Assembly: GCA_036346355.1 (NCBI GenBank)
Contig: CM070581.1
Location: forward strand, 372,001 to 436,000
Reading direction: 5' to 3'
Source: Rhipidocladum racemiflorum
Taxonomy: Eukaryota > Streptophyta > Magnoliopsida > Poales > Poaceae
DNA: 64,000 nt
How positions within the stretch are numbered: the stretch's first letter is position 1; the number at the start of each line of letters is the position of its first letter. The notes beneath the pieces were generated by a model. The model was not told the origin of the DNA, did no database searches, and saw only the letters and a list, made by a program, of their open reading frames with translations. The position numbers and the translations under genes were made by a program. Positions 23,739 through 35,721 of the stretch are shown here, one piece after another.

Positions 23739-25874
23739 TAACAAACTTGGGTTTAGATTCTCCATCTGTCGGTGCAATAAATTTCCAAATTTTGAAACGA
23801 TCGAATCTCCTATTAAATATTAAGATTATTTTATTTTCTCAAATTATATATGTGACGATATTATATATTACCTATATAAAAACTAACCCAGCTGTGGCTA
23901 AGATGGAGCCATTCCGGTTTAAAGACATCCTAATTATATGTCGGTCGCAATCTCTGAAAAAAAAATCAATACACACATGTAGTTGTTTATTCACTATGCA
24001 ATCTCCAATTAACTAGTACATGATACAACCTCTAGTACCCAAAAAGATGTCGTTTTAGATACCGACATGGTCTCCGAAATGTAACTTTGACCACGAATTC
24101 CATTAGAATTCATTTTTAAAGTCACAAAAAATGATGTCATAAAAGCATTTTTGGACGAATCAATAAATATAATTTTTATGTGCATAATTTAAATAGTTCA
24201 CAAAAAATTCATAAAAAAATTTAAAAACTTTGACTAACACGTTCTCAAATGGCATCTATTAATGAATCGGAGGGAGTATACTATACCCAACGGCGACTTG
24301 CACCTGCTAATCTAAATGTAGAAACGAAAGCATACGGATAAGAGTAACATTCGATAATCGCCACCGTCAGGTCAGGTCAATAAATTTTGTTTTATTCACT
24401 GTACTGATTTAGTACAGTACATGGTATATCATACTCCACGCAACTTGCAGCGACTAATCTAAATGGAGAAACAAACTGAACAAATGTTTTAGCACTTACA
24501 TTGCATTTGATACAAACCACTCTATAGAGTAATTTTCATAGCTATTTTTAGAGTCCATCTTAGATACTCTCTCTTTGCCCCACCAGACCTGTAAGTGATA
24601 TATTAACTATAGTGACTTGCTACAATAAATTCAGGAAAAAATGATAAGAAATTTATAGAATTACCATGATCTTGTCAGATTTTGGATTACATGAGATCAA
24701 GCAAATCCGACCTGGGATAAATTTGACAATAATATCACCATCAGGAGATGTTCCATGTGGGTGGTGAATTGTTCGTATTATCTTCATTTCATTCTTTGTG
24801 ACCATTTTATAAATTTTAATCGTCGGAACGAAGGTTAGGCCAACTGCCAGGTACGTCCCCGAGGATGCCCAACAAAGAGATGACACACTCAGCCCTGTTT
24901 CAACCTTCAAACACATAAAAAAACTAAATAAGTTGAGTTTTTTCTTTAAAATTTGATTTTAAATTTATGCTAACTAGATATTTTGTTGTGTTTTTTTATT
25001 GAAGACATTTTAATGTGCTGGATCTATCTATTATATATATAAAGAACTTTAATAAGCAGAACTTTTCTATGAGTCACGTATTGTAAGTGCAGTGGAAACC
25101 CAATTAATTTTAGATACGAGAGCAATTCTAGGAGACAATTTCGGATCCGTGAGAAAATAAAACATGTTGTTCACCTCCTCTCAACTCTTGCCCTCTTTCC
25201 ATATAGTAGCAGCCCATCGGAGTGTGACATCCGGCCCCTTCCACGGCGACATCTCCTTTCTGCTGATTATTGGCATATATGCAATTTTTCACATATGTGC
25301 CACTCTCAACACTACCCTAAGCATGTGTCCTATTTTTTTTTGCAGAATTATAAGAGTAAAACTGGATAGCATTTATTATATCTAGCTAATTACTAAAGAT
25401 ACAATATAGTAGCATTTGGTTACCTCTGTTAAATAGAACTTTCTGTCATTAGAAGTGAGACCTTCCCATAGCCTTGGGTGCTCCTCATACACCCAGTAGG
25501 TATCATTGTTCCTCTCGTCGGACACCATTGAAGTGTCGAGCCACAAGTGGCTGATGTATCTGAACCCTGCACTTGTGAGATATTAAAAATTTAAATAAAA
25601 TCGAGCAATGAGACCATTTTAAAAAATTGATTAATGCTAGTTAAGGCATACCGTCAATTTCCAATCTTCATCTGAACTTTTCTTCTGCTTGTACGTCTTA
25701 GTTCCCACTGTGGAAACACAAGCAATGATTGATTTTGCTCTCGAGGCAGTGCAATCCCCTGGCCTCAGGTTCCAATCCAAGCCTCTTATTATAGGTGTAG
25801 GACCAACACCCTTCTGGCCAACCGGAACGTAATCCGAATGTGCAAATTCTATATTCGCTATTTCTTCACCTCTC
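23739..25874 (-). pseudogene. truncated WD40-gene copy, right palindrome arm
   Basis: On the minus strand the exon 1 copy (about 25652-25874) and exon 3 copy (about 24664-24903, SVSSLCWASSGTYLAVGLTF) are open and very close to the parent. The exon 2 copy (about 25425-25570) has lost some 13 bases beside CTGTCATTAGAAG and is frameshifted. Exons 5-8 are missing. Upstream of the exon 1 copy the sequence leaves the parent at 25893 and joins unrelated sequence, so no parental promoter is present on this side. Confidence 0.8.
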
Positions 25875-26068
25875 TTAGTGAAAAAAAGAGAGAATACTCC
25901 TTTCGAGGCGCTGGAACAAGAAGGCGAAATGGCAGCGCAACAGGAAGACGAAGAGTAGACGAGTCCATGCCATGTGGGCCCCACCCGCGCGCTCTGGGAA
26001 GCATAGCTATCTGTACCGGTCAACATCAGTCATACCGGTTGAATTGATACGATGATCTACTAAACTGG

Positions 26069-26532
26069 GGGGTGTTTGGCAGAGCTCCAGCTCCATCAAA
26101 TTTGTGGAGTTGGTGAAGCTGGGTATTCCTAGGGCTCTGTTTGGCAGAGCTCTAGATCTCAGCTCCACCTCAGAGCTGAAACTTGTAGACTGAAATAAAG
26201 TGAGTTAAGTTTATAATTTTATTCTAAAATGTGAATAAGATGACTTACCTAAACACTCTTAATATATCCACAACTCCAGCTCCACGAATCTGGTGAAGCT
26301 AGGAATACCTAGCTCCACCAACTCCACGAATTTAGTGAAGCTAGAGCTCTGCCAAACACCCCTAAGTTTCACCAGATTCATGGAGATGGAGCTGTGGATA
26401 TATTAATAGTATTTAGATGGGTCATCTTGTTCACATTTTAAAATAAAATTATAAATTTAAGTCACCTTATTTCAGTCTATAAGTTTCGACTTTGAGGTGG
26501 AACTGGGATATAAAGTTCTGCCAAACATGGTC
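26069..26532. repeat. two interlocked fold-back elements
   Basis: Fold-back B: GGGGTGTTTGGCAGAGCTC (from 26069) pairs with GAGCTCTGCCAAACACCCC (ending 26362). Fold-back A: the arm at about 26133-26303 pairs with 26368-26532, sharing GCTCTGTTTGGCAGAG-like ends and a long AT-rich body. The right arm of B lies in the centre of A while its left arm lies outside A. Both are MITE-like and related in their ends. No TSD could be assigned. Confidence 0.65.
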
Positions 26533-26611
26533 TATATTTTATATTTGATAGTACTACTATGTGTTCGGAGTAATATTATAAGTAAACTTTGGTGTACATA
26601 TAATTAGAAAT

Positions 26612-26845
26612 GGGGCAGTACTAGCAGCCGGACGTCTGATTTTAAAAAAAAATTCGGACGCCAGCGCAACATTTTTTTTCAACGTTTGAAACATTTTTTT
26701 CGCTTTTGAAACATTTACTGTTTGTCGAAGGAAAATGTTGCATGTGTAAAAAAAAATGTTGCGTACGTAGAAAAAAAATGTTGCACGTGTAAATAAAATG
26801 TTGCGGAAAAAAAAACAGACGTCCGAACTATAGCATTACCGTTAG
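26612..26845. mobile_element. probable MITE-like element
   Basis: Inverted ends around CGGACGTCTG (26632) and CAGACGTCCG (about 26816), with repeated AAAATGTTGC motifs between them. The exact termini and TSD are unclear. Confidence 0.4.
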
Positions 26846-27082
26846 AAATGTGTATACCTATAAATATATACTATTATACTAAATCCAAAATGGTAGACCG
26901 GTACTGGAGCGTACCATTTCAAGAGCTAAACCGGTATGACCTCCGATACGGTATTGACAAGTTTGCTTGAAAGTATTTTCTGTAGCAGTCTCTCGATCAT
27001 TATTTTTAAAATTTAGACCCGTGTGAAAAAATTCACAAAAACGCCCATCCACCGTGAAAAACCCTCAATTTTTTTTTCTTTC

Positions 27083-27440
27083 CAAAACTAGCCTTTGTGT
27101 GAAATTTTTTATAAAAATGACCCCCTCCACCGCGAAAAACCTGATCGACGACGCGTGTCATCTGTCACGATCTGGTAGCGTGGGACGTGGCTGGCGGGGT
27201 CCGTGCGCTGGCAGGAGACGCGTGGGCGAGCGCAGGGGGGCACGTGCTACCACAGTTCCCTGATGAGGAGGCTTGGTGAGCTTTTCGGCTTCCGCGCTCG
27301 TCTGTATTGCCACGAAACCAATCATCTCTCACGCTACTGGATCGTGATATGATAGGTGATATATGTCACCTGCTAAATCTTTCACGATGAGAAATAGGGC
27401 TATTTTCAGAGTATATTTCGCACGAGCTAGTTTTGAAAAA
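27083..27440. mobile_element. probable fold-back MITE
   Basis: AAAACTAGCCTTTGTGTGAAA at the left pairs with the inverted GCACGAGCTAGTTTT at the right. Inner parts around TGTCACGATC and GATCGTGATA also mirror each other. No coding sequence. The TSD was not resolved. Confidence 0.45.
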
Positions 27441-28524
27441 AAAAAACGAAGGTAGAAATCTTGCGGTATGGGGCGTGGGTGACCAGTGTAACTAAAAAAA
27501 TAACTAGGCTGGATCTCCTCCCTTCCTTCCTTCCTTGTCACCTCCGACGGACACACTGCTCTAGCCGTCTAGCGACGCCCGCGGCGACGTCGGAGCAGGA
27601 CCTGTCGCCGGGCGCCAACGACACCCTTCTGCAGTGAGCGAGTACCTTGATTCCAAGAAACACGATTCTTCAGCCAAGGAGTGCAATTCCTCTCCAGCTT
27701 CTGGATGCTGCCTCTCAGTAATCACCATCAATTAATCATCGCGACCAGGCATGCATAGCAGTAGCACATTACATATTCTATAGTCAAGAAGGTGAGCCTC
27801 GTTGGCAAGAAGAGGAAGAAAAGAAAACATTGCCACCCAAAGCGACAGTAAGGTACAAACAGGCTTATACATCAGGATCAGGATGTTTACAACAAGGCTC
27901 GCATGCATAATGTCTATATCACTAGAGCAACTGACAGCATTTGGACCTAATAATCTCAACAGATCAGCAAGCTACTACATCTCACCCATCACTGCTATTA
28001 CAAATCGCAAATCTGTAGCCAAGCACAGATAACGCATCAGTAGTGTCCATATGCTCAACAGGTAGGTATGATTATGAAACGGGTCTACTCCAAGCCGAGA
28101 GACTGAATACTACGGAAACACAGGATGCCAGGGAACAGGATGGATAAAATGTAATGCACACAGTAGTACTAAGTGGAGCTGCAAGGATCAAGTGGCAAAA
28201 TCTCAAAGCAGATGAACCTAAAACGATTCACTAACAAAGAATCTAATGGAACGATTCATTACCTGAATAATAACAATGGCAACCCACAGCAAGCTTTACC
28301 GGGAATGCAGTTAAATGCTACCTTTCTTTTCCTTTCCTTAGCTCCTTCTAAGTTGTAACTACATAATCTAACATCAGAAGAAAATAACCCAACTTCTGAA
28401 TCCCTATGTGTTGGCAAGGAAAATAAAAATACTTTGGAAACCAAATACATAATGGAAGTTCGAAACCCTTTTGTCGTCTGTACTCAACTGTATCTGCAAC
28501 AATTCTGAAGGTGTATACCAGTAG
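27441..28524. other. no gene seen; 3' flank of the methyltransferase gene
   Basis: AT-rich sequence on the 3' side of the minus-strand gene, probably including its 3' UTR. A (TTCC)n-like run lies near 27518-27536. Short open frames are not convincing. Confidence 0.45.
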
Positions 28525-30015
28525 TCACCACCACTGATGCACAAGAACACCGCTCTCCCGGAGGGAATTGAACAGCTCCAAACACTCCTCATATGTGTTC
28601 TGATACTTGGACGACCGCTCACCAGGGCAGCACTTTTGCCACCGGTTGTAATGGCATTCGAGGAACAGCTCGTCGACCAAGCAAATTGCGCCTGTGTCGA
28701 AGAGCCTTGGGATCAAGTCAAACTCAGTCCCCTCAACATCCATCTTCAGCACCACGTAGTCCTGCTCCGACACCGTCCGCTTCAACCACTCGGCGAAATC
28801 AAATGCCGGCACACTCCACACCTCACTGGACATCTTCTTCCCGGCCGTGGGGCGAATGCGCCCCATGCCACGGCCACCAGCCTTAGCCCCGTCATCCTTT
28901 CCAGGGTCACCATTGATCTCGAATTTGAGCGTCTCATTCTTGACCCAGGCGGCATACGGAAGCAATGTGACAGCCTTCTTTGTGGCATACTCGGCGTGGA
29001 ATGCTGGATCAGCCTCAATGGCGAACACCTGGAAGGTATGGTTCTGCTTGGGGTACTGCTTCCGGAACCAGCTGCCGATAGTGGAGCCATAGCTACGGGA
29101 ACCGACGTCTACATAAACATACTGGCGCTTGAAGCTGATGTTGGCCAGCGCCGGGAGGTACTTGATGTTCTTGATGTTTCGCTTGAGCGTGATCCATGGC
29201 TTCAGTGGCTCTTCTTGGATCAGTGGCTCTGCATGCGTGAGGAGTTGGAGCTTATGATCCCCAATTGCGCACTTGTTTACGGAATTGTCAGCGGAGGAGG
29301 ACGCGGGAGCAGCGTGAAGCTTCTGGAAGACTAGCTCCCGCAGGGTGGAGGCGTCCGGGCCATTGATCTCACGAGATCTGACAAGCCGGAGGGATGGGAG
29401 GATTGCCTGAAGCGAGCGGAGGCTGTAGGCGTCGCCGGCGCTGGAAGTGAGCACGACGAGATGGCCCTCCGGCTCTAAGATCCGTGCGGCCTCGCCGGCG
29501 AGGTCAGATGGGCGCTTGGAGGAGTCGAGAGCGCGGCCGGCGAAGACGAAGTCGACGGAGGACGCCGGGAACGGCAGGCGGCGGTCGTCCCCGGCGACGA
29601 CGAGTGGGGGAGAGCGCTTCTTCGCGACGGCGACGGCGCCGGACACGCCGAGCTCCCGCAGCGCGACCGCCTCCTGCGCGCCGCCGAGGCACACGGCGCG
29701 GGAGGACGGGGAGAGAAGACCGTCCGCCAGGTGCCCGCCCAGCACGGCGGCGTGATAGTCCACGGCCTTGCGCCACTTGCGGCTGCGCCAGGCCTCCGGC
29801 GACCCGATGGCCGCCTGCACGTATGTCCTCCCTACGACGGCAGTCGGCACGGGCGGGTACAGCTCCGATCCGGCCCCGATGGCAAGGAAGGCCCCGTAGA
29901 GAAGGCGGAGTGCGAGGGCGGCGACGCCGAGGAGGATAGCGCGCGTGAGGACGCCGCGGCCGGTCCACTTCCGCGCCGCCGTCCATTCCCTATTCCCTTC
30001 CCATCCTTTCGTCAT
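28525..30015 (-). CDS. SAM-dependent methyltransferase-like protein with FkbM/DUF7870-like C-terminus, 496 aa
   Basis: A single uninterrupted exon, GC-rich toward its 5' end as in many grass genes. Residues about 22-46 form a hydrophobic segment (LTRAILLGVAALALRLLYGA), so it is probably a type II membrane or Golgi/ER-anchored protein. Residues about 100-200 look like a class I methyltransferase fold (AVCLGGAQEAVALRELGV; DDRRLPFPASSVDFVFAGRA; ARILEPEGHLVVLT). The C-terminal half (YVYVDVGSRSYGS, FAIEADPAFHAEYA, DYVVLKMDVEGTEFDLIPRL, DELFLECHYNRW) fits the plant DUF7870/FkbM-like methyltransferase family. The substrate is unknown to me. The start is the first ATG and gives the anchor segment. 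It shows no damage and is the clearest intact gene of the left half. Confidence 0.88.
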   Translation of the reverse strand: MTKGWEGNREWTAARKWTGRGVLTRAILLGVAALALRLLYGAFLAIGAGSELYPPVPTAVVGRTYVQAAIGSPEAWRSRKWRKAVDYHAAVLGGHLADGLLSPSSRAVCLGGAQEAVALRELGVSGAVAVAKKRSPPLVVAGDDRRLPFPASSVDFVFAGRALDSSKRPSDLAGEAARILEPEGHLVVLTSSAGDAYSLRSLQAILPSLRLVRSREINGPDASTLRELVFQKLHAAPASSSADNSVNKCAIGDHKLQLLTHAEPLIQEEPLKPWITLKRNIKNIKYLPALANISFKRQYVYVDVGSRSYGSTIGSWFRKQYPKQNHTFQVFAIEADPAFHAEYATKKAVTLLPYAAWVKNETLKFEINGDPGKDDGAKAGGRGMGRIRPTAGKKMSSEVWSVPAFDFAEWLKRTVSEQDYVVLKMDVEGTEFDLIPRLFDTGAICLVDELFLECHYNRWQKCCPGERSSKYQNTYEECLELFNSLRESGVLVHQWW

Positions 30016-30139
30016 TATTATAAGAATTTACTGTAACCGCCAACCTCCAAAGCTTGTAACATCATAACATGTATTGCTTACCGTTTTGTCTGCGTACAAA
30101 TTTATATGTGTTGTGTAAAGGAGAAGGAAGGGATACTTT

Positions 30140-30235
30140 TATATGGTATTGCTTACTGGAGAAGCAAGGAATAATTTCATATGGTGTTGCTTACTGGAGA
30201 AGGAAGGGGTTGCTTACCGGAGAAGGAATCACCAT
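30140..30235. repeat. short imperfect tandem repeat
   Basis: GGTRTTGCTTACTGGAGAAG-like units recur three times with variable spacing, between the methyltransferase gene and the Harbinger transposase. Confidence 0.7.
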
Positions 30236-31722
30236 GTGCAAAGGCAGCCAGAAGACAACTCTGTCTATTTAAAGGAGGTTGGGTGTAGTGTTGAATATCA
30301 TCAAAGAAGGTATTCAGACCAGCCACCATGAGTTGGTTTCGTGGTGCTCCAAGCTTTTCTCGTCGAGCTCATCAAGCTATGTTGCTGGAGAACGAAGAGG
30401 AAGATCTCCTTGCGCGCATTGCCATTGAGGAGGACGAAATATCAGCAGAAGAGAGCGTCCCTAGGTGGGGGGGCTCAGTTCCAGGCCGCGCGGTGGTGTA
30501 CCGAGGACACCTCGAGGGTGCAGCTAGGCTATACAGTGACTACTTCTCTGACACGCCCGTTTACGGCCACGCATTCTTCAGGCGTAGGTACGTGAGAGGT
30601 AGTACCTTTACATTATGAAACCCCCTACTTCACTTGTATGTGCTATGCTCTCGCAGGTTCCGGATGAGCAGGAACCTCTTCGTGAGGATTGCAACTGCTA
30701 TCGAGGCCCATGATGATTGGTTCGCGCAGAGGAGGGATGACGTCGGAAGGCTGGGCTTGTCTTCTCTTCAAAAGATGATCGCCGCTATCCGTCAACTTAC
30801 ATACGGTATCTCTGGCGACGCCACTGACGAGTATGTTCGTATTGGTGGGAGCACTGCCATCGAAGCCCTAAAGAAATTTGTTCGGGCCGTAGTCGAGGTA
30901 TTCAAGGCTGAGTACCTCCGAACCCCTACGCAGGCTGACACGGACCGTCTCCTTGTTGTAAGGGAGGCCCGTGGATTTCCTGGCATGCTAGGAAGCATTG
31001 ACTGCATGCATTGGAATTGGAAGAATTGCCCGAAGGCATGACAGGGTCAATTTTCAGGGCATACGCGCAAGCCCACATTAGTTTTGGAGGCTGTGGCGTC
31101 ATACGATCTTTGGATCTGGCACGCCTTTTTCGGCATGCCAGATAGCCTTAACGACATTAATGTGCTTCATAGATCTAACGTTCTTTCCAGGTTAACTGAT
31201 GGTACTAGTATATTGCCCGTGCTAACGCTACGGCAATATTTGGTAATACAACTCAAATAAGCAAAAAGTGTTATATGTTTTGGTAATCAAGTGTCGTAAG
31301 ATGTGCACAAAAGAAAGATACAAAGATTTATTATATCGTTGATTACATAAGCAAGTTCATAAGGTAACATAGCAGTTATTTATCATTAAAAACCATCTAA
31401 TCCCTGATACGCTTAAGGATTTCTCGTATAACTTCAGGAATGTTGTCTTTCGATTCATTCTCATTGTAGTTCAATAGTCTCATGAGAAACTTAGCCCTCA
31501 ACAGCTTCCCATCCTATACATGGATTATTATGGACCATCATCAGAAAATATTAATTGTGCTACAGTAAGACAAAGTAGTTCTTCTCCCTCCGCCGCTGCC
31601 CCTTCCCCGGACAAAAGTGTGATAGAATAGCAAAAAAAGGGTAATCAGGTTGTCGGTGGGACCCTAACAAATAAGAAAATGCTGAGTGATCTTTATTCAG
31701 ATAGGAAAAATGTTATCATTAC

Positions 31723-31982
31723 CTCCATAGTCCTTATTTTTCACATCCAAGTATGAATCAGGAAGAACCCAGCGGACTTTGGGCAACTCTGCAAATGATT
31801 AACAGGCGTAAGATCCAAGCGAGAACGTGTAAAGGTATCCTATAACAAAACTTCCTAAAGATTACTTTATGAAATCATTAATACCTTTTAGTTTGTAGGA
31901 AAGCTCCTCAGATACAAGGGCACCAAAAGCAAAGTAATGACGAGTTGATACCGAATATATCTTCAGCCTAGCTTCTTCCTCA
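31723..31982 (-). pseudogene. MORF (multiple organellar RNA editing factor) fragment, two exons
   Basis: Minus-strand exon 31982-31885 reads EEEARLKIYSVSTRHYFAFG then ALVSEELSYKLK. Exon 31788-31723 continues in phase with ELPKVRWVLPDSYLDVKNKD and YG. This is the central MORF box of plant plastid/mitochondrial RNA editing factors (MORF2/9-like). Acceptor and donor sites are intact and no stop is seen. The transit peptide and C-terminal part are missing. It is a captured partial gene, the last before the Helitron 3' end. Confidence 0.85.
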
Positions 31983-32234
31983 CTGCAGGATGGAATTGGT
32001 TATAGATGACAACATAGATACATTTGAATATTTTTTTGAAAAAGGGGGCAACAAGCAATGCATGTCCATCAACCAAAAGTTGCATGGATACTACGCAAGT
32101 ATAGGTTTACTATAATCAATGGCAGACTAATGTTTCGTATCATTGTAGAACGTGTCCAGATAAAAGATGTGGGACATTATTGAGTTGCAACGCATCTTTA
32201 AGAACATGTCTCGAATTTTCACTCAAAAAAAAAC

Positions 32235-32745
32235 CTCAATAAGAAAATAACCAGAATGATCAAGTTGCCTGGCCACCTCCATCAACTTATCAGTCAAACA
32301 GTAAATATCGTCCTTAAGATCTATAAGGAGCTGGCTTCCCAACACAAGAAACTCCTGACTACGCTCGGAACAGAGATCAGCACAAAAATTAATCTACACT
32401 TATCTCACCTTAAAAATAAGCATGTGTGACTAAAGTCTAACATATTACTTTCACAGAGCCATATCTCTTCTCATAAATTTCAACACAAAGAATTACCTAA
32501 GGATATACCACAGGTCCGTGTTCCTCAGATTTCAAAACTTTGTTCTGGGACAAAAAAAATTGTAAGAGAAATTCCTACGATAAAAAAGAGCTTGCGTAAA
32601 GAGATGTTGCAAATGAAATAAATTGAAATGCCTAATACAAACCTTCCAAGGCGCACTGATGTATTTAAGAGATCTTGGCATATTAATTTTCTCAACTGAT
32701 GCCTTAGAACCTTTGGACATCATAAAATTATCACTGCACTCAGAA
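32235..32745 (-). pseudogene. snRNA-activating protein complex subunit 3-like (SRD2/SNAPC3) fragment
   Basis: Minus-strand 32364-32235 reads SQEFLVLGSQLLIDLKDDIY then CLTDKLMEVARQLDHSGYFL and IE, ending at a GT donor. This matches the central SNAPC3/SRD2 signature (QEFLVLGSQxLxxLRDxIxC). An upstream exon-like stretch at about 32745-32641 reads ASVEKINMPRSLKYISAPWK and fits the preceding exon. The zinc-binding C-terminal part is absent. SNAPC3 drives snRNA gene transcription; this piece cannot do so. The family call is by remembered motif. Confidence 0.6.
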
Positions 32746-33800
32746 GAATTTTTTTTTACAGGAGATCATGATAAGAAAAACAACAGACCAAATGAATTCA
32801 ACAAATTTATTGTCTTAAGTGGATAACATACTGATAATCATGGGCAATTGTACGACTGAGCATGATTCAACATTTCAACTCCCATCAACAACAGAGAAAT
32901 CATCAATTAGTCACAAGCTAATTCAGTTTCCTCCAAAATGTCTGGTAGTACTTAATGCAGAAGACGCACACAGATAATTTGGCAACTGCTAATGCAAGAG
33001 CTACCATTACATGAATCACTCAAGAGTCCATGCATGCACTACATACACAGCAGAAACAATGTGTGGTTAAAGCGAAACGTAATTGCTTGCGATATAGCCT
33101 ATATTTTTCGCGCACAATACCTTTCTTACAATAAGCCCTCTTGTAGTTGTGATGACACTTGTACATCGCAAGCACAACCGAAACAGCAAATGGCACTCAA
33201 TCCAATATTACCCAAAGACCCGGTTTACCATTGGACAATAGCACTCCTATGTGAACCACTTAGGACAGTGAGCCGCAAGTATTGAACATTGAAGCCATGC
33301 AAGCACGTGTGACTAAGCAAGCACAATTCTCAGACACAGCAGTTCGCAGCTCACTACACTACCGCATGCATAGCTGCTGCTTCAGGGTCAGGATGACAAT
33401 CCACAACACAATATTATTTTCAAAGAGAAACTATTCAATAGTGCACATGGAAGAACCAAGTATCATTACATAGAACAAGTCATGCTAAATAATCTGCTGT
33501 TCGATAAATCATTAATAGGTTCTGGATTTCCAAGCTCAGTGACATACTTCAAGGGGGAAGGTCAATTAAACTTATTTCGTCATGTTCACTACGTAACTTG
33601 CGATGTATATAGCTAGCCAAGCAAATCTTTGGCAGAACATATATGCAAATATTCAGGTGCTTAATAAGGATATACAGTGGGAGTAACCGGCAACTGTATC
33701 TGGAAACAACGATTAGTGGATATTGGTGTTTTCACTGCACAGCAAGCCTTTGGGGATTCAGTGGTGTAATGTTAAGAGGTCGTGCGGAGATATCTCTGCT
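32746..33800. other. unassigned interior of Helitron 2
   Basis: AT-rich sequence, perhaps captured introns between the NOT1 and SNAPC3 pieces. No coding similarity recognised on either strand. Confidence 0.4.
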
Positions 33801-33824
33801 ACAATTGCACCACGTAACCTGCAG

Positions 33825-35700
33825 CAACATCTATATTAACTCCAGATGCTAAAATGAACGTTGAATATGTGTTGTGAACCTCACTAAGCCCAACATGAGT
33901 GCAAACAACTGCCCCAAGCAATTTAGAGATTCCCATATCAAGAGGCTCAAAAAGGGATAGTATCTCTTTGCAATGCGCAATGTCAGCAGTACATCCGTAA
34001 CCCAATTCAGTAATGATGTCGGCCATGCTTATTTCTTTTCCAATTTCAGATAAAAGGGAATCAAAATCATCATCTAGGCTACCAATGTACAGCTCGGTAT
34101 GTCTGTAAGACACAAAAGCACAAGGAAATATACATGATTAGAGCAACATACAACATACAACATAAATATAAATAGGAAGAACTTTGTAAACCTTGAAGAA
34201 TTTGCTTGCCAAGCATTGCCTTCCTGAATTGGGACAGGAACGTAGAATGGCCTCTCTTTGACTTTGAAAAGGGAGATAATGTTAGTAAAAGAATCCATAT
34301 GCTTTGAGAGGCCATCAGTTTGGTGAAGAAACACAACAATATCGTGAATTTGGTCATTTGATATAGATTGGACAGGATTTGAACATAACTCCTCAATTTG
34401 AGCAATTGAAAATTTTTGCCCTGTAAAACAAAGAAAGAAAGGTGGGAATAAGCATATACAAAATGAGAATTAACAATTGACCAAAGCTGCAAATTTGGTT
34501 TTCCAGACCATTTACCTTTCAGATTCAATCCTAGATTTTCAGAATCTGACAGGGCAAGTCCAATACCAACCCTCTCAGCTGCTGATAGTTCAAGTTCATT
34601 TGATAATGTTTCAAGGAACCCATCACTGATGGGTGCTGTCCTTAGTGCTTCACAAAAACTGGTGCTGAAGTATGGTTTATCTAGGCAATATCTGAAAACG
34701 ATGGATAAGAGATCATGTTTGGATTGGGAGTTCTTTACCACCCCAACATTTAGCAGCACTTCATCCAAACAAACTTGAAGCAGCAAAATGCAACCATCAG
34801 GACTGCAGTCTAGTAACTGAAACAGTGGAATGATAAACATATTAGAATGACGCCAATCCATAAAGCTTAAGCAAACTTCAGCGGGGATCACAATGAATGT
34901 AAAGAAATTACTAAGGCAACACAACTTAACATCTGTGTTAAGTAAATGATCAAACTACATATTAAGAGATCTGTGTGAACAAACAATGCAAAATTATGTA
35001 GTAGGTCACAAGCAGATACAACCTAACACAACTCTCATATGCAAACATCTAAAGCTTTTAAAAGAGTCATCCATGCTAACAAAAACACAACGTGCTCTTC
35101 ACCAAAATATACATGATGCATCAAAATGAGCGATTCCAAAATGTGGACTGTGAACAGTACGTCTAGACAAACAGGCTACGAACTCAGTTCATGATGTCTA
35201 AAGCTTAGAGATTATCAATCCATGAGTGAATTTTGCACAAGCATCAACCTGGGCAACTCCAATCATGGAACATGTGCCCCGTACAGGGTCTACATTACCT
35301 GATCGCGAGCAATTCCCAGCAAAACCCTAGATTAAATCGTGCACAAGTACAATGACGATGCAACCCTATAATGCTCTTTGTTGACAATCATAGGGCAGCA
35401 AAATCCGCCAAACCCTAGATTCGCCCTACGATAGAGGTGTTTCCAAGCACGAAACCAGCACGGGGGCAAATCCTTGGATCCAGACAAGCGAAGCCCGAAT
35501 CGACCACGAGGGGGCATGCGCTGGGCGAAGCGAAGCACGAGACCTAGAGTTTGGAGAAGCAAGGCATCTCGTTACCTGGCAGAGCTCGCGGTACACGGGG
35601 TCAAAGCTGGAGTCGTCGACGCCCTGGACCAGGTAGTGGACCTCGGCGGCGACGGCGGAGTTGAAGGGGAGCGCCTCTTCACCCTCATAGCCCTGGCGCT
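33825..35700 (-). pseudogene. CCR4-NOT complex scaffold NOT1, N-terminal exons
   Basis: Minus-strand exons: about 35700-35581 (GYEGEEALPFNSAVAAEVHY ... DPVYRELCQ), 34816-34516 (SPDGCILLLQVCLDEVLLNV ... SENLGLNLKG), 34420-34192 (FSIAQIEELCSNPVQSISND ... KERPFYVPVPIQEG) and 34102 to about 33825 (ELYIGSLDDDFDSLLSEIGK ... DIITELGYGCTADIAHCKEI). These are the first few hundred residues of plant NOT1, scaffold of the CCR4-NOT mRNA deadenylase. Splice sites are intact and exons 2-4 have no stops. The family protein exceeds 2000 aa, so most is missing. It is the largest captured piece in Helitron 2. Confidence 0.88.
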
Positions 35701-35721
35701 TCTAGCTGCTCTTGCAAGGCA

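Larger units (their letters stand above)
21545..25893. repeat. large palindrome of two partial WD40-gene copies
   Basis: The left arm (21545-23682, sense) and right arm (23739-25893, antisense) are inverted copies of each other, with a spacer of about 56 bp (23683-23738). Both match the gene segment 59396-61535. The spacer equals gene sequence 59340-59396, so the palindrome formed by inverted joining within the intron between exons 4 and 5. The right arm is closer to the parent gene than the left arm. Both arms contain exon 1-4 copies and the intronic MITE. A transcript across it would fold into a hairpin of about 2.1 kb. Confidence 0.88.

Noticed and set aside
22062..25385. Small open frames inside the palindrome arms between exon copies
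   Set aside because: They fall in intron-derived sequence that matches introns of the parent gene and have mirrored partners in the other arm.
29447..29939. Plus-strand Arg-rich open frames opposite the methyltransferase gene
   Set aside because: They are shadows of the GC-rich minus-strand coding exon and have no recognisable protein features.
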